Shown: in pieces, positions 42,779 to 51,715 of the stretch
Layout of the letters: each line of letters begins with the position of its first letter
How positions within the stretch are numbered: position 1 is the stretch's first letter
Origin: a bacterium
GTDB lineage: Bacteria > Hinthialibacterota > Hinthialibacteria > Hinthialibacterales > Hinthialibacteraceae
DNA: 64,000 bases
Direction: 5' to 3'
NCBI GenBank assembly: GCA_016125385.1
Contig: WGLV01000018.1
Location: 59,828 to 123,827, forward strand
The notes under the pieces: generated by a model
Database searches by the model: none
What the model saw: the letters and a program-made list of their open reading frames with translations, nothing else
What the model was told of the DNA's origin: nothing
Program-made: the position numbers and the translations under genes

Positions 42779-43186
42779 ATGTCCCTCCGAAAAAACCATG
42801 ATATTACTCAGAACATGATCCAGATCGCCTTGAAAGCATCTCATAAAGCATATGCTCCTTATTCAAAATTTAGAGTTGGTGCATCTATTCTCACGGAAAA
42901 AGGAGGCTTATTTGCCGGATTCAATGTAGAAAATGCATCCTACAGCCTGACAATATGTGCTGAACGATCCGCTATTGTCCAAGCAATCCATTCTGAAGGG
43001 ATAAAGTATTTTCAAATAAGTAAAGTAGTTGTTGTCAACACCGAAGAAAAAATTATCCCCCCATGTGGTGCATGTCGTCAAATGATTCATGAATTCGGGG
43101 AAATGGCAGAAATCTTGATAACAGATGGTAAAGAATATAAATTCAAACCCTTAAGCCTACTTCTGCCAGATGTTTTTTCGCTATAA
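42779..43186 (+). CDS. cdd: Cytidine deaminase
   Basis: A 135-residue zinc enzyme of the small tetrameric type that deaminates cytidine or deoxycytidine to uridine forms. Zinc ligands C60, C96 and C99 and the catalytic Glu62 are in SLTICAERSA and PPCGACRQ. The substrate-binding GFNVENASY is intact, as is YAPYSKFRVGA. It is AT-rich and sits in the islet, divergent from the HD gene. Together they could alter pyrimidine pools (salvage, or depletion during phage attack). That combined role is inference. Confidence 0.95.
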   Translation: MSLRKNHDITQNMIQIALKASHKAYAPYSKFRVGASILTEKGGLFAGFNVENASYSLTICAERSAIVQAIHSEGIKYFQISKVVVVNTEEKIIPPCGACRQMIHEFGEMAEILITDGKEYKFKPLSLLLPDVFSL

Positions 43187-43194
43187 ATAAAATT

Positions 43195-43452
43195 CTAGCC
43201 GTCTCCCTTTTCTTTCATCGTAAACATCTGGCATTCGATGCCGGAGGAGTTGAAGACCTCGATGCTGGGCTGGGTTCGGGCCTTGAAGCCCATCGCCTTG
43301 CATCCGTAGGGAAAGTTGCGGTCCCAGGTGATGTAATAGTGTTTACACTGGGCGCAGACCGGGCGTTTGGGCTTCGCCGGCGCGGAGGGCGTCTCGGCGC
43401 GTTTGCCGTACCGCCGCTGTTTGACCTGTTCAAGCCGTTCGCTGAATTTCAT
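43195..43452 (-). CDS. Small four-cysteine protein of unknown function
   Basis: An 85-residue protein with a basic, Pro-rich N-terminus and a core with four cysteines (CAQCKHYYITWDRNFPYGCK, then SSGIECQMF), which looks like a zinc-binding knuckle. I recall similar short proteins in deltaproteobacteria-type genomes, without known role. GC-rich codon use places it in the host backbone just outside the islet. Confidence 0.75.
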   Translation of the reverse strand: MKFSERLEQVKQRRYGKRAETPSAPAKPKRPVCAQCKHYYITWDRNFPYGCKAMGFKARTQPSIEVFNSSGIECQMFTMKEKGDG

Positions 43453-43704
43453 CTCTTCCGCCCGGGAGAGTTCGCTACCGGGAATGTAACGATTCAGAAT
43501 CGTGGATCGTATCGAACCATGCTGGAATAGAATACCACGATTCGCCGTTTACGGCATCGCCCGGCGGGGCGATTGATCCGCGAAAAGCGCTTGACGGAAC
43601 CGCTCCTGGCAAGTCTACTTTCCTGTATAAAACGCGACGCGGCCTCCCCCATCTCCCGCCCGATTCACCCTGCCGGATCGCGCCGCGATAATCCCGGAAA
43701 AAAC

Positions 43705-44529
43705 ATGAACAATATCCCTCAACCCGGCTGGCTTGATTATGGATGGTTGGTACCCGCCGGACTCGGCTGGGCGGCGATCGCCGTGATGATGACGGTATTT
43801 TTTCTGATTCAGCGCAAGACCCAGAACGCGGCTATCGTCGACGTGGGCTGGCCGTTGTCGCTGTTGATCATGGCGGCGGCGTACGCCGTCTATGCGCCCG
43901 GCGGCCCGGTACGGGCCGCGCTGGTCTGCGCACTGGCGGCGCTGTGGTCGCTGAGGCTGGCCGGGTACGTGTTTTTCACACGGGTGATCCGAGGTGAAGA
44001 AGACGGCCGCTATACAACGCTGCGCGAACACTGGGGGGCCTCGGCCCAGCGCAACCTGTTTTTGTTTTTTCAGGCGCAGGGCGTTTTGGGCGTGGTGTTT
44101 TCGATTCCGTTCTGGATCGTCATGCGGTCCGGCGCGCCCGCGCCAGGCGCGTTCGATCTGGCGGGCGCGGCGCTGGGCCTGATCGCGGTATTCGGCGAGA
44201 CCTTGGCCGACCGCCAGTTATGGCGTCACAAGTCAAATCCCGATAACCGGGGCAAGACCTGCCGCGCTGGGTTGTGGCGTTATTCACGCCACCCCAACTA
44301 CTTTTTCGAGTGGCTCTTCTGGTGGTCGTTCGTGGTGATGGGGCTTGGCGCTCCATCGGGTTATCTGACGTTGATCGGCCCCGTGTTGATGTTTTATTTT
44401 CTGTACCGTGTGACGGGCATCCCATACGCGGAAGCGCAGGCGCTCAAGAGCCGGGGCGACGACTACCGGCGCTACCAGCAAACCACCAGCCCGTTTATTC
44501 CGTGGTTCCCTAAAGAGGACCCCTCATGA
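43705..44529 (+). CDS. DUF1295 membrane protein (steroid 5-alpha-reductase-like)
   Basis: A 274-residue integral membrane protein with about seven hydrophobic segments. It has the C-terminal DUF1295 signature: CRAGLWRYSRHPNYFFEWLF, then the ending GIPYAEAQALKSRGDDYRRY. Relatives bind NADPH and may reduce unsaturated or modified lipids. In many bacteria DUF1295 genes accompany cyclopropane fatty acid synthase genes, as here. I chose the ATG at 43705 (GGAAAAAAC upstream). An earlier in-frame start would add 44 residues rich in Arg and Pro. The stop overlaps the next gene (ATGA). Confidence 0.9.
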   Translation: MNNIPQPGWLDYGWLVPAGLGWAAIAVMMTVFFLIQRKTQNAAIVDVGWPLSLLIMAAAYAVYAPGGPVRAALVCALAALWSLRLAGYVFFTRVIRGEEDGRYTTLREHWGASAQRNLFLFFQAQGVLGVVFSIPFWIVMRSGAPAPGAFDLAGAALGLIAVFGETLADRQLWRHKSNPDNRGKTCRAGLWRYSRHPNYFFEWLFWWSFVVMGLGAPSGYLTLIGPVLMFYFLYRVTGIPYAEAQALKSRGDDYRRYQQTTSPFIPWFPKEDPS

Positions 44530-45560
44530 TGAAACTTCTGCTCTCCATGGCCGAACGCGGCGCCCTGCCCGACGCAGCGATCCGCCTCGGCATCCGCCGG
44601 TTGAACGAAGCCCGGCTTCGCTCTGAGTCGCGGCTCGGCCCCGAGGCCGCGATCGAACGCCAGCGCGCGTTTATCGAGGCGATGAACCGCTCACCGGTAG
44701 CCCTGGTCCCTGAAAAAGCCAACGAACAACACTACGAGGTCGAACCCGGCTTTTTTGAACTCGCGCTGGGGCCGCGCCTGAAGTACAGCTGCTGCCTGTA
44801 TGAGCCGGGGACGACGACGTTGGCCGAGGCGGAAGAACGCATGCTGGCGCTGACCTGCGAGCGGGCGCAACTCGAAGATGGAATGCGCATACTCGAACTC
44901 GGTTGCGGCTGGGGCTCGCTGACCCACTGGATGGCCCAGCGTTACCCGAACGCGCGCATCACGGCGGTCAGCAACTCGGCCCCGCAACGCGGCGTGGTCG
45001 AGCGCCGTTGCGCGGAGGCCAACCGTAACGGCGTGCGCGTCATAACCGCCGACATGAACGAGTTCGACCCGGGCGAGACCTTCGACCGGGTCGTCTCGGT
45101 GGAGATGTTCGAACACATGCGCAACTGGGGGGTTTTGCTGAATCGCGTTTCGGACTGGTTAAACCCGGGCGGCAAGCTGTTTATTCATATCTTCTGTCAC
45201 CGCGAGCTGGCGTATCCCTTTGAGCTGGAAGAAGGCGTCGACTGGATGGCGCGTTATTTTTTCAGTGGCGGCATGATGCCCAGCGAAAACCTCCTGCTCC
45301 ATTTTCAGCGCGATCTGCATCTTGAAGATCAATGGCGGGTGAGCGGAACCCATTACGCGCGCACCGCCCGCGCGTGGCTTGAAAACATGGATCATCACAA
45401 GGAAGCGATTACGCCCCTGTTGGCGAGAGCGTATGGGCCTGAACACGTGAAGCTCTGGCGCCAGCGATGGCGCATCTTCTTTATGGCGTGCAAGGAGTTA
45501 TTCGCCGCGCGGGGCGGCGGCGAGTGGTTCGTCGCCCATTACCGGATGGCGAAGCGTTAG
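44526..45560 (+). CDS. CFA-type SAM-dependent methyltransferase
   Basis: A 344-residue enzyme of the cyclopropane-fatty-acyl-phospholipid synthase superfamily. It shows YSCCLYEPGTTTLAEAEERM, motif I LELGCGWGSLTHWMAQRYP, ITAVSNSAPQR and VVSVEMFEHMRNWGVLL. It lacks the N-terminal lipid-binding domain of full CFA synthases. The C-terminal part (WRVSGTHYARTARAWLENMD) matches this shorter subgroup. It is coupled to the DUF1295 gene. A modified fatty acid (cyclopropane or methyl-branched) made with SAM is the likely product. Confidence 0.9.
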   Translation: MMKLLLSMAERGALPDAAIRLGIRRLNEARLRSESRLGPEAAIERQRAFIEAMNRSPVALVPEKANEQHYEVEPGFFELALGPRLKYSCCLYEPGTTTLAEAEERMLALTCERAQLEDGMRILELGCGWGSLTHWMAQRYPNARITAVSNSAPQRGVVERRCAEANRNGVRVITADMNEFDPGETFDRVVSVEMFEHMRNWGVLLNRVSDWLNPGGKLFIHIFCHRELAYPFELEEGVDWMARYFFSGGMMPSENLLLHFQRDLHLEDQWRVSGTHYARTARAWLENMDHHKEAITPLLARAYGPEHVKLWRQRWRIFFMACKELFAARGGGEWFVAHYRMAKR

Positions 45561-45587
45561 GCGGCGTTGCGCTCCACGTCTTTTGAG

Positions 45588-47552
45588 TTACTCGCCCGCT
45601 CGCCGCAACACGATGTGCAGGTCGTCGAGGATGCGCGCGGCGAACCCGGCTTCACAATAAGAGAGGTAGTAGTTCCACTTGCGCTGAAAGCGCTCGTCGA
45701 AGCCCAGCGCCGCGACGCGGCCGAGGTTGGCGTTAAACCGCTCCCGCCACTCGGCCAGCGTTTTCGCGTAATCGGGGCCGATGTTTTCAACCTCGGTCAC
45801 GCGCAGGCGCGAATGTCTCGCGGCGGTGGCGCAGATCACCGACAGGCAAGGCAGGTGGCCGCCGGGGAAGATGTGTTTCTGAATCCAGTCGCATCGGCGC
45901 CGGTAGGCGTCATACCGCTGATCGGGGATGGCGATCGTCTGCAGCGCGGCGCGTCCTCCCGGTTTTAACAACCGGTCGAGCGCGCTGAAAAATGTTCCGT
46001 AATGCTCATGCCCCACCGCTTCAAGCATCTCGATCGATACGATGGCGTCGAAGCGGCCTTCCAAATCGCGGTAGTCGCACAGCCTGACTTCAATGCGATC
46101 GCTCAACCCCTCGCGTTCGATCATCTCTTGCACATAGCGCTTCTGTTGTTGTGACAGCGTGATGGTGGTGACGTGGCAGCCGGTGGTTTCCACCGCGCGG
46201 CGCGCCAGCCCGCCCCATCCTGAGCCGATCTCCAGAACATGATCTCCCGCCTTGACGCCCGCCCGCGCGATGATGGCGTCGAGTTTGTTGTACTGGGCGT
46301 CTTCGAGCGTATCGCCGGGGTTTTTATACATCGCGCACGAATACATCATCGTCGGGTCGAGAAAAGTCTGGTAAAACTCGTTGCTGAGATCGTAATGCTC
46401 GCTGATATTGCGGCGGCTGCCTTCAATCGAGTTTATCCGCGAGCGGTGATAGAGCCGGTCTTTGAGGGTGGAGAGGCTTGTGAGCCACCCGTGCGTCGAG
46501 TCTTCCGCGTTGAGATTGCGGCACATCAGGGTAAGCAGGCCGGTGAGGTCGTCCGAGTCCCAGTCGCCGTCGACGTACGATTCGCCGAACCCCACGCTTC
46601 CACCAAAGGCGGAGCGGGTGAAAAAGCGGGGCCGCTTTACCCGCAGTACGCCGCGTTCCTCCGACCCCGGTTCGCCGAACACGCCGCCGCCCCAGGGCGA
46701 CGTTATCGTCAGTTCACCCCGGCTGAAGCGTTCGAGGCGGTTGAATACGCCTTTCATGCAGGCGCGCTCAAACCAGCTCATCGGGCGGACGGCGATCGTC
46801 ATCTCGCTGGCGGGTTCGGGCCGGGGATAAGCGGGCAGGCGCTTTTGAAAATACAGCCGGCCCGCCTGCCAGAGAATGCGGGGCATGGTCATCGCCGCCG
46901 AAAGCGGATGACGCGTGATGGCCGCCGCCAGGTTTGCGGCGGTGAATGGCCGCGACTCGCCCCAGAGCCGCGTTACGATCGCGGGGCGGCCCTCCTGATG
47001 GAGATTGACGCGGATATCGAGGCGTCCGCCGGGGTCGGTGAACCAGAATTCATACGCACCCCGCATGGTGAAAAACGGCGAGACATGAAACGCCTTGGAC
47101 GCCTCGGCCCGGGCGAACAGGCCGTCGCGCGCCGCGCGCAGCGAATCGAGCACGTAGACGTGACGGTCGTGAAACGTGTTGTTCACCTCGGCCACCACGC
47201 AGCGGACTTTTTCAGCCGCGTCGTAACAGAAATAAAAACTCACCGGATTGAACACGTAATGAAAAAACCGCGCCGAGGTCACCAGCACCACCCGGCTGAC
47301 TTCACGCGCCGCCTCAGCGGGCAACACCCGCAGCAATTTTTCGCGGATCGATCCCGGTTCGTCGCGCAGGTAATCGCGGTCGTGTATCGAAACCGGGCGC
47401 AGCCGGTTATAACCGAACCACGGCGACACGCGGCTCAGCGCGGGCAGCTCGTCGAGATCGAACGCGTACCAGTAAAGCGGATAGCGGAACGAATGACGCA
47501 CCGGCGTCAGCCGTTTGTGAATCACCTGTCCAATGAATATTTTCGATTTCAT
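45588..47552 (-). CDS. DUF1365-cyclopropane fatty acid synthase fusion
   Basis: A 654-residue protein made of two parts normally encoded by adjacent genes. Residues about 1-245 are DUF1365 (GQVIHKRLTPVRHSFRYPLY, YVFNPVSFYFCYD, EVNNTFHDRHVYVL, KAFHVSPFFTMRGAYEF). Residues about 265-650 are a full CFA synthase: RINSIEGSRRNISEHYDLSN, MMYSCAMYKNPGDTLEDAQ, motif I VLEIGSGWGGLARRAVETTG, IEMLEAVGHEHYGTFF and IQKHIFPGGHLP. I chose the ATG at 47552, overlapping the upstream stop (ATGA); a TTG six codons earlier is less likely. CFA synthases add a methylene bridge to unsaturated phospholipid chains with SAM. Confidence 0.93.
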   Translation of the reverse strand: MKSKIFIGQVIHKRLTPVRHSFRYPLYWYAFDLDELPALSRVSPWFGYNRLRPVSIHDRDYLRDEPGSIREKLLRVLPAEAAREVSRVVLVTSARFFHYVFNPVSFYFCYDAAEKVRCVVAEVNNTFHDRHVYVLDSLRAARDGLFARAEASKAFHVSPFFTMRGAYEFWFTDPGGRLDIRVNLHQEGRPAIVTRLWGESRPFTAANLAAAITRHPLSAAMTMPRILWQAGRLYFQKRLPAYPRPEPASEMTIAVRPMSWFERACMKGVFNRLERFSRGELTITSPWGGGVFGEPGSEERGVLRVKRPRFFTRSAFGGSVGFGESYVDGDWDSDDLTGLLTLMCRNLNAEDSTHGWLTSLSTLKDRLYHRSRINSIEGSRRNISEHYDLSNEFYQTFLDPTMMYSCAMYKNPGDTLEDAQYNKLDAIIARAGVKAGDHVLEIGSGWGGLARRAVETTGCHVTTITLSQQQKRYVQEMIEREGLSDRIEVRLCDYRDLEGRFDAIVSIEMLEAVGHEHYGTFFSALDRLLKPGGRAALQTIAIPDQRYDAYRRRCDWIQKHIFPGGHLPCLSVICATAARHSRLRVTEVENIGPDYAKTLAEWRERFNANLGRVAALGFDERFQRKWNYYLSYCEAGFAARILDDLHIVLRRAGE

Positions 47553-48826
47553 AGTTCCAGTCCAAAACAATGAGCCACGCCGGCGCCAGCCCTCACCGCG
47601 TCTTCATGAAACCCGTGGCTGAAGTAACTCCCACAGAAATACGTGTGGTTGATTCCGTTGAGCGAAGGCAGCTCGCGCTGCGAGGCGATCGATTGAAAGG
47701 TGTAGCCCGGGTGTGAATACTCAATCCGCCTGATCACCTTCGATTCATCTATGGCGCCGAAGCGGTTAAGCGTCACGAAATACGGGTCTCGCGTCTTCAG
47801 CCCCTGCAGGCGGTTCATCCAATACGTCAGCGTCGCGGCCCCATGCGCGCCGGGCCCTTTTTCACGGGTATAGTTCCATGAAGCCCACGCCGCGCGGCGC
47901 GCGGGCATTACGCTGGCGTCGGTGTGTAAAATCGCGAGGTTTTTTTCATATCGCCACGCGCCCAGCAGGCGCCGCTCATCGGGCGATGGATCGGCCAGCA
48001 GCGCCAGCGACTCATCGGCGTGCGCGGCCATGACGACCTTGTCGAATCGTTGCGGCTCGCCGCCCTGAAAGCGCAGCGTTACGCCCTGCTCGCCGCGTTC
48101 GACCCGCTCGATCTTCGCTCCGGTGACGATCCGCCCCTGAAAGCGGGTTACGAACGCACGGATATACTCACGGCTTCCGCCGGTCACCGTGCGCCAGCAG
48201 GGAACCTCGCTCAGATTGAGCAACCCATGATTTTCATAAAAGGAGAGCAACGCCCCGGCGGGAAACTCCAGCACCCGTTCCGCCGGCGTCGACCAGATCG
48301 CCGCCGCCATTGGCGCGATATAATTTTGAATGACGAAGGGGCTGAATTGTTTTTGAATGACGAATTCGCCCAGACTGACGCCTTCGAGATTCTCTTCTTT
48401 CAGCGCGCGGCGGCCCTCGCGGCCAAAGCGGTCGATTCCGATCAACAGCGACCAGAACGAGGGGCTCAGTGCGTTTCGTTTTCGCGCGAGCAGGTTTCGC
48501 CAACCCATACCCGCGTAATAAAAATCGCTGGCTTCATCATGAAACCCGAACGACATATCGCTGGGGCGGGCCGTGACTTCCAGTTGGCTCAACAACCGGT
48601 TAAAAAGGGGGTAGGTGCGGTCGTTAAAGACGATAAATCCTGTATCGACCGCCGTTCCGGCATCGGGGCCGTTCTCAATTTCAATGGTGTTCACGTGGCC
48701 GCCCAGCCGGCTGTTTTTTTCAAACAGGGTGACATTATGACGCCGCTGCAGAATATTGGCGGCGGTTACGCCAGCCGCTCCCGCGCCGATGACGGCGATT
48801 TGAAACGGGCTCCGCGAATCTTCCAT
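47549..48826 (-). CDS. FAD-dependent amine-oxidase-like oxidoreductase of the CFA cluster
   Basis: A 425-residue flavoprotein. The dinucleotide-binding motif is AVIGAGAAGVTAANILQRRH, followed by the FEKNSRLGGHVNT acidic end and VDTGFIVFNDRTYPLFNRLL. The C-terminal GSYFSHGFHEDAVRAGAGVA is typical of the NAD(P)/FAD-binding subgroup always found beside DUF1365 and CFA genes. It may introduce or remove double bonds in lipids. Its stop overlaps the start of the DUF1365-CFA gene, so the two are coupled. The arm is convergent with the DUF1295/CFA-type arm. Confidence 0.9.
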   Translation of the reverse strand: MEDSRSPFQIAVIGAGAAGVTAANILQRRHNVTLFEKNSRLGGHVNTIEIENGPDAGTAVDTGFIVFNDRTYPLFNRLLSQLEVTARPSDMSFGFHDEASDFYYAGMGWRNLLARKRNALSPSFWSLLIGIDRFGREGRRALKEENLEGVSLGEFVIQKQFSPFVIQNYIAPMAAAIWSTPAERVLEFPAGALLSFYENHGLLNLSEVPCWRTVTGGSREYIRAFVTRFQGRIVTGAKIERVERGEQGVTLRFQGGEPQRFDKVVMAAHADESLALLADPSPDERRLLGAWRYEKNLAILHTDASVMPARRAAWASWNYTREKGPGAHGAATLTYWMNRLQGLKTRDPYFVTLNRFGAIDESKVIRRIEYSHPGYTFQSIASQRELPSLNGINHTYFCGSYFSHGFHEDAVRAGAGVAHCFGLEL

Positions 48827-49030
48827 AAATCACCCAAAAGAATGAAATTAAGTTTAAATTTTGTTTCTGATTTTATTCATTGTATCTCTTTCCCATAAAA
48901 AAAGAATAAAAAGATCGAAAAAACGTCCATTAATATTCATTTCTTAAGGGCTCCCCCAACAGCGCTATCCCGTCACCGCCCCGTGAAACAACCAATCGGT
49001 GATAATCCGCGAAGCCGCAATCCACCCCGA

Positions 49031-49062
49031 AAACAAAAAATGGGAGGCGGTGACCGCCTCCC
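49031..49062 (-). terminator. Rho-independent terminator of the DUF4097 gene
   Basis: On the minus strand GGGAGGCGGTCACCGCCTCC (plus a final C; palindrome at 49042-49062) is followed by ATTTTTTGTTTT (49031-49041). It lies 50 bp after the stop of the DUF4097 lipoprotein gene. Confidence 0.92.
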
Positions 49063-49111
49063 GTGGGAAGTAATGAAAAGGGAACGTCGAGTAATCGAAC
49101 GTCCGTTTTTT

Positions 49112-49972
49112 TTAAGCGGGTTCCTGACCCTTAACCTGTTTCAGTTGAACCGATCCGTTGACGGCGTTCATACGGATCGAAGCCGAGCCGCCGCCGTTGA
49201 TGGTCCCCTGAACGTGATTCTTTTTATTGATGGCGGCGTCGACCTCAAAATCGGTGTTGGCCGAGCCGTTCACCGTCTGGATATCGATCTCGCCCGCGAA
49301 TGTGGGCGGCAGTTCGATGACCGCTTTGCCGTTCACCGTTTCGACGTCGATCGAGCCTTCACACTGCAACGCCTTGACGGTCACTTCGCCGTTCACGGTC
49401 TGGAACGAACCGCTGCCGGTCAGGTTTGAAGACAGCACGTCGACGCGGCCGTTCACGGTTTCGCCGGTGGCTTCTCCGGCGACGTCGGTCATCTTGAGAC
49501 GCCCGTTCACCACGTTGGCGTGGACGCCGTTTCGCATGTTTTTGATATCGATAGCGCCGTTGACGTTTTCAGCGGCGGTTTCAAGCCCCGCCGGGGCGTC
49601 GATGGTGAATTCAACGTTTACGCTCTTACCCCAGCGGACTTTGGGGTATTTGGCGTAGACGGAAATCGAGTCGCCCTCCCGTTCCGCGATGATCTCGACC
49701 TGGGGCGCAAACCGTTTGGCCTCGTCGTCGGAGGTGGCGCGAACCGTCTTCACCGCAAAAATCTTGATCTCGCTGGCGTCGCCGCCCTTGAGGTTGATCG
49801 AGCCGTTCACGTTTTTCACGTCGATCTTCGAGGCGTCGCTCGCATCAACCGTCAGGTTGACTTCTTCAACGTACTTTCCATTGAGCTGACACCCCGCGAG
49901 AAACAGCATCTGCGCGGCGATCAGCGCCCCCAGCGTAAGGCGTCCCCAGCGTGCTTGCAACGATGAGTTCAT
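49112..49972 (-). CDS. DUF4097-type beta-helix lipoprotein
   Basis: A 286-residue lipoprotein with lipobox LFLAGC (Cys at about 28). The mature part consists of beta-strand repeats containing NGS or NGR-type turns: VKNVNGSIN, AENVNGAID, ANVVNGRLK, GETVNGRVD, FQTVNGEVT, VETVNGKAV, IQTVNGSAN. This periodic VNG pattern is the mark of DUF4097 right-handed beta-helix proteins, whose role is unknown. The ATG at 49972 has CAGGAG 8 nt before it; an earlier in-frame start would disrupt the signal peptide. It has its own terminator. Confidence 0.88.
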   Translation of the reverse strand: MNSSLQARWGRLTLGALIAAQMLFLAGCQLNGKYVEEVNLTVDASDASKIDVKNVNGSINLKGGDASEIKIFAVKTVRATSDDEAKRFAPQVEIIAEREGDSISVYAKYPKVRWGKSVNVEFTIDAPAGLETAAENVNGAIDIKNMRNGVHANVVNGRLKMTDVAGEATGETVNGRVDVLSSNLTGSGSFQTVNGEVTVKALQCEGSIDVETVNGKAVIELPPTFAGEIDIQTVNGSANTDFEVDAAINKKNHVQGTINGGGSASIRMNAVNGSVQLKQVKGQEPA

Positions 49973-50028
49973 TCGAGTTCTCCTGATGAAAGACATGATT
50001 CGATGATGGCTTTCCGATTGTGCGGATT

Positions 50029-50199
50029 TCAGCCGATCCAGACGATTTCACGTTCGGTTTTGCCCAGGCGGACCGGGTTGCGCGAACGCTCGCGCTGTTG
50101 AACGAGACGGCGTTCATAGCGGTTGGCGGTTTCGGCGCGCGCTTCGCGTTTTTCTTCGGGCTTGTGATTCGGTTGGTTCTTCCAGCGTAAGCCAAACAT
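50029..50199 (-). CDS. Small basic protein of unknown function
   Basis: A 56-residue, Arg/Lys/Glu-rich open frame: MFGLRWKNQPNHKPEEKR ... TEREIVWIG. AAAGGAAAG lies 9 nt before the ATG at 50199, and the frame ends well before the next gene. No homology is recognised. The A/G-rich, mostly helical composition would suit a small nucleic-acid- or ribosome-binding protein, but this is only a guess. Confidence 0.45.
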   Translation of the reverse strand: MFGLRWKNQPNHKPEEKREARAETANRYERRLVQQRERSRNPVRLGKTEREIVWIG

Positions 50200-50353
50200 G
50201 GCGGTCTTTCCTTTCCCCTGGTTAAGGGGGCGTCGATGAAGACGTGATAGTCGGGAAGCATTCAATAAATGACTCACCGGTATATACGCTGGCCGGCCCG
50301 TTTTTTTTCATTTTTTTTTCTGGCGGATCGAAATTCCCGATACGATCGCGCGC

Positions 50354-51715
50354 CTACTGCGCGTAAACGCTCCAGTCGGGAATCGCGGTCAACCCTTGAG
50401 AATCAAGCACATACACGCGCGTGCAGACGTGAACCTCCTGGCTGACGATGGGGGGAAACGCCACGTCGACGTAATACGCCGCATAGCCTGAAGCGGGGCG
50501 GGGAAGTTCAACGGAAAACGATTCGCCCGCTTGCGAAAGGGTGGACGCGGTCCATAGCGAGCCGCGAAAATCGCGAGTCGCCGAAACCGCTTTCCAGACG
50601 GCGGCGGCGGTCGCTCCGGCGGGCGCCGTCACGCTCAGCGTCGCCGAGGTCTGGCCCTGTTCGATGCTCCAGCCGAGGCGGGGCCACTCAGCGCTTTTGA
50701 CGAACGAGCCAAAATATTCGGTCAACGAGGCGGCCGCCTGCAACAACCCGAAAAAGCCCAGTTCGTGCGGCGAGTTGGCGACGTAAAAGATCGATTTGGG
50801 GCCGGGCAAGTCGCCGTAATAATTGCGCACGGCGTCAAGCGGCCAATACTGGTCGTTGGTGGCGATAATGAGGTGTTTGGGCAGAGAGAGCTCGTCGAGA
50901 TAAGAGTAGGGGTCGACGGCCCCCATCAGGGCCTGACCCTCAGGCGTCCCTTTCTTTTGCGGCAGGCCGATGTCGACGTAATCGTGAATCGCCACGCTGT
51001 ACGCGCCCCAGGCTTCAAGCTGATATTCCATCTGTTCGGCGAGGTTGAGGTTGTCGTACACAATGGGGCAGATCGCCTCGACGCGTTCGTCCTGCGACGC
51101 GCCGGTAAGCCAGGTGGTCCAACCGCGTTTCGACGCGCCGGCGGCGACGAAGTAGTCGACGTTGACATTGACGCCGCTCAGCATCTCCTGCAGCGCGTCC
51201 ATCGCCTTGATGACGCTTTTGGTGCAGGGCAGCAGCGCGGGCCATTCGATACCATTGCCTTTCAGATACTGGTCGAAGGTATAGGCGATCAGCGCGTCTT
51301 CGTCGAGGCCGTAGAGCGGCTGGTTTGGAATCTGGTTGATCATCGCCACCACCGCGCCCGATTGCGTCGCCACCGACTCGGCCACCAGCGCGAAGTCGCC
51401 GCCGTCGTCGTATACCGGCTCGCCGTTTTCATTCGTACCGCCGTTGATAAACAGAAAGGCGTGGTTCGATACCGGAGACGCCTTTGGCACGATGGCGATG
51501 AGCTGATGGGTCCAGGGCGACCCCTGCCAGGTCTGGGAGACCAGCCGGATGTTATATGTGGTGGAGGAGGCGTTCTGCGTCTGACCGATCAGCGTCCAGC
51601 CATAGGCGGGGTCGGGCTGATTGAGGTAATCGAGCAGCGGGTTTTGCGCGTAGGCGAACGGAGAAACAGCGGCGAATAAAACGGCGATGAAAATCAATCT
51701 CATTGAACGGTTCAT
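50354..51715 (-). CDS. PhoPQ-activated pathogenicity-related (PqaA-like) hydrolase
   Basis: A 453-residue secreted alpha/beta-hydrolase-like protein. The signal peptide is MNRSMRLIFIAVLFAAVSPF, cut after AYA. Family segments include GWTLIGQTQNASSTTYNIRL, HAFLFINGGTNENG, the nucleophile elbow VAAGASKRGWTTW, QMEYQLEAWGAYSVAIHDY, and the acid/His region ATNDQYWPLD and VANSPHELG. Members occur in PhoPQ regulons and in planctomycete-like genomes; the substrate is unknown. The start overlaps the upstream HAD gene stop (ATGA), so the two are coupled. Confidence 0.92.
   Translation of the reverse strand: MNRSMRLIFIAVLFAAVSPFAYAQNPLLDYLNQPDPAYGWTLIGQTQNASSTTYNIRLVSQTWQGSPWTHQLIAIVPKASPVSNHAFLFINGGTNENGEPVYDDGGDFALVAESVATQSGAVVAMINQIPNQPLYGLDEDALIAYTFDQYLKGNGIEWPALLPCTKSVIKAMDALQEMLSGVNVNVDYFVAAGASKRGWTTWLTGASQDERVEAICPIVYDNLNLAEQMEYQLEAWGAYSVAIHDYVDIGLPQKKGTPEGQALMGAVDPYSYLDELSLPKHLIIATNDQYWPLDAVRNYYGDLPGPKSIFYVANSPHELGFFGLLQAAASLTEYFGSFVKSAEWPRLGWSIEQGQTSATLSVTAPAGATAAAVWKAVSATRDFRGSLWTASTLSQAGESFSVELPRPASGYAAYYVDVAFPPIVSQEVHVCTRVYVLDSQGLTAIPDWSVYAQ

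Larger units (their letters stand above)
40866..43195. mobile_element. AT-rich islet (probable horizontal acquisition)
   Basis: Base composition falls abruptly right after the pilD stop and rises again after the cdd stop. The codon use of the three genes inside (Lys AAA, Ile ATT/ATA, Asn AAT) is unlike every neighbour. The content is a YwgA-like gene, an interrupted HD phosphohydrolase gene and a divergent cytidine deaminase. I find no integrase, transposase, tRNA or direct repeats at the edges, so the way it arrived is unknown. Confidence 0.8.
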
